Shown one piece after another: positions 62,529-64,000 of a DNA stretch of 64,000 bases. This stretch comes from Amycolatopsis sp. WAC 01376 (GTDB lineage Bacteria > Actinomycetota > Actinomycetes > Mycobacteriales > Pseudonocardiaceae). The notes under the pieces are model-generated. The model did no database searches. It saw only the letters and a program-made list of their open reading frames with translations, and was not told where the DNA came from. Position 1 is the first letter of the stretch, and each line of letters begins with the position of its first letter. The stretch covers positions 1 through 64,000 of the forward strand of contig NZ_QHKL01000001.1 in NCBI RefSeq assembly GCF_003947415.1, written 5' to 3'. A program made the translations under genes and the position numbers.

Positions 62529-62806
62529 GGGTCTACCTCGTCGTCAACATTGCGTGTGGGTTCTGTGCGGGCCTAGCGCTTACGCGCCGCAGCGCACAAC
62601 GACATATGAAGATACCCCCACGCCCGACCCTACTGCGAAGCGGGGGTCGGTCCGGGGTCCCATACTAGGACCGGCGCCCGGCGGGCGCCCCGCAACTGTA
62701 CCTCGCCGGTGTGGCGGAACCGCCCACGGCATCGTCCTTCGCGGGAGAGGATGAGACGATCCGGACGCGCACCGCGCGCGGGGGGACTCGATTCAGGGGA
62801 ACGGCG

Positions 62807-63697
62807 ATGAAGAAACGTCCAACGACCATCTTGTGCGTGCTGAGCGCCGTGCTGGTGCTCACCACCGCCTGCGGCCAGGGGCGCGCGGGCACGGCCGTGC
62901 CGAAGGGCGACGACGCGGCGACCTACGTCGGCACGAAGTTCGAAACGGCGATGAACAAGCTGCAGGACACCATCGGCGACCAGCGCGACGTCACCAGCGA
63001 GTCGGGCGCCTACTTCCGCTTCGACGAGAAGTACATCCGCAGCACGCTCTCGTCCGCCCGCACCGGTTCCCCGGAAGGCCGGGTCAGCCGCCAACGCTCG
63101 CAGAAGAACCCGGACGACAGCATCGACTGGTACACCCCGGCCGACGGGACCGTCGAATACGTGTACCTCGGCCCCGTCTACAAGAGCCTCGCCCCGACGC
63201 CGTGGGTTTCGATGCCGAAGTCGGAGACCGGGCTGACCATCCCCTGTGCCTGGGTCGGGATCATCACCGCCTGCAAGATGGCCGACGCGATCGCCGTGGC
63301 CTACAACGCGGACAAGAAGATCGTGAAGGGCGCGAAAAGCCTTCCGGAGAACCGGATCGAGCTGACCGCCGACATCCCGTTCGGGAAGTTCATCGAGCGA
63401 CGGGTGGAGATCCTGCCGGCGTCGATCAGCGGGGCGATCACGGGCGACATGAAGAAGGCCCCGGTCCGGACCACCGTCTCCCTCAACTCGGACGGGACGC
63501 TGAACCAGATCGTGATGGACGCCAAGATCGAGGGTGGCGGGCACAAGATCGAGCTGCGCTACGACTTCCGCTTCACCGGCAAAGCGAGCACGCAGGACCT
63601 GCCGAGGCTGCCGGACGCCTCGCAGATCACCGTGCTGCCGGACAAGGCGGCCAAGGACGATTTCAACCGCCGGTTCAACGAGTTGAAAGGCGTCTGA
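62807..63697 (+). CDS. Lipoprotein of unknown function
   Basis: A 296-residue exported protein. The signal peptide ends in the lipobox LTTAC (Cys about residue 22). The mature part has an alpha-beta layout with a disulfide-capable pair (LTIPCAWVGIITACKMAD) and a late HKIELRYDFRF strand; no enzymatic motif is seen. ATG 62807 is the start. It is 3 nt from the next gene, so they are probably co-transcribed, and both may belong to a secretion-linked locus continuing to the right. Confidence 0.75.
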   Translation: MKKRPTTILCVLSAVLVLTTACGQGRAGTAVPKGDDAATYVGTKFETAMNKLQDTIGDQRDVTSESGAYFRFDEKYIRSTLSSARTGSPEGRVSRQRSQKNPDDSIDWYTPADGTVEYVYLGPVYKSLAPTPWVSMPKSETGLTIPCAWVGIITACKMADAIAVAYNADKKIVKGAKSLPENRIELTADIPFGKFIERRVEILPASISGAITGDMKKAPVRTTVSLNSDGTLNQIVMDAKIEGGGHKIELRYDFRFTGKASTQDLPRLPDASQITVLPDKAAKDDFNRRFNELKGV

Positions 63698-63700
63698 GGC

Positions 63701-64000
63701 ATGACCGAACAGCAGCCGCAGCAGTGGTGGCAGCCGCCGGCGAACCCCGGGAACCAGCAGCAGGGCTGGCAGCAGGACGGCCAGGCGACCGGGCCGCATC
63801 CCGGGCAGTGGCAGCAGAACGACCCCAATGCCGCGACCACCGGTTCCTACACCGGGCAATGGCAGCAGCAGCCCGGCGTCACCGGCTCGTTTTCCGGGCC
63901 ATGGCAACAGAACGCCGCACCCGCGCCGGGCACGGCGTGGCAGCAACCGCAGCAGCAGCCCGCGCCGCAGCAGCAGGATTGGCAGGCACCGCAACAGGTT
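63701..64000 (+). CDS. Gln/Pro/Trp-rich protein, N-terminal part
   Basis: Runs off the end of the window after 100 codons. The visible part is low complexity with recurrent GQWQQ and PQQQ units (for example TGSYTGQWQQQPGVTGSFSG). Such N-termini often precede a membrane or export domain in actinobacteria, which would lie beyond the window. ATG 63701 comes 3 nt after the lipoprotein stop. Confidence 0.7.
   Translation, partial: MTEQQPQQWWQPPANPGNQQQGWQQDGQATGPHPGQWQQNDPNAATTGSYTGQWQQQPGVTGSFSGPWQQNAAPAPGTAWQQPQQQPAPQQQDWQAPQQV

Overview
The window is high-GC actinobacterial chromosome, most likely from a Pseudonocardiaceae genus such as Amycolatopsis (the genus is an inference). The gene order guaA / choD-like oxidase / guaB3 / guaB / DUF5319 / rsdA-sigD / bldM / whiD / groEL-groES / tsaD-rimI-tsaB / tsaE-alr / nnr / glmS / glmM-rpsI-rplM is the conserved backbone shared by mycobacteria and Streptomyces. 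A mycothiol-enzyme-like protein, a WhiB protein, a LAxTG peptide and a CIRCE-controlled groES-groEL pair fit the same group. I saw no rRNA, tRNA, CRISPR array, prophage or transposase.

Layout. 0.3-4.4 kb: PspC/toastrack membrane protein, GMP synthase, DinB-like protein. 4.4-8.3 kb: alcohol dehydrogenase, aldehyde dehydrogenase and an exported FAD oxidase. 8.4-12.3 kb: a siderophore ABC importer with an iron-box operator. 12.3-24.3 kb: mycothiol-type enzyme, cholesterol-oxidase-like enzyme, the guaB pair, sigD/rsdA, and the developmental regulators BldM and WhiD with a MerR protein carrying a degenerate B12 domain. 24.6-26.8 kb: groEL1-groES. 27-34 kb: cell-wall amidase and a surface locus (glycosyltransferase, exosortase, its likely substrate, a 59-residue LAATG peptide, UDP-GlcNAc epimerase). 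34-42 kb: t6A genes and alanine racemase, with an inserted malonyl-CoA synthetase/carboxyltransferase pair. 42-45.6 kb: sugar ATPase, xylulokinase, DeoR regulator. 45.8-50 kb: NAD(P)HX repair, glmS, a hydrolase. 50.3-59.9 kb: two paralogous three-gene sets of putative type VII secreted proteins flanking an ACP / fatty acyl-AMP ligase / P450-like cassette. 60-62.5 kb: glmM, rpsI, rplM. 62.8-64 kb: a lipoprotein and a truncated Gln-rich protein.

Two things stand out. First, about 36 copies of a short palindromic repeat (core TTTAGC-SS-GCTAAA with variable but complementary flanks) lie through the window. They occupy every convergent gene junction wider than about 25 bp, supply the stop codon of five genes, and sit in frame inside four others. 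Second, the duplicated WXG / EspC-like module, with a shared upstream motif and a lipid-activation cassette between its copies, looks like a secretion-linked surface system that I do not recognise as described.
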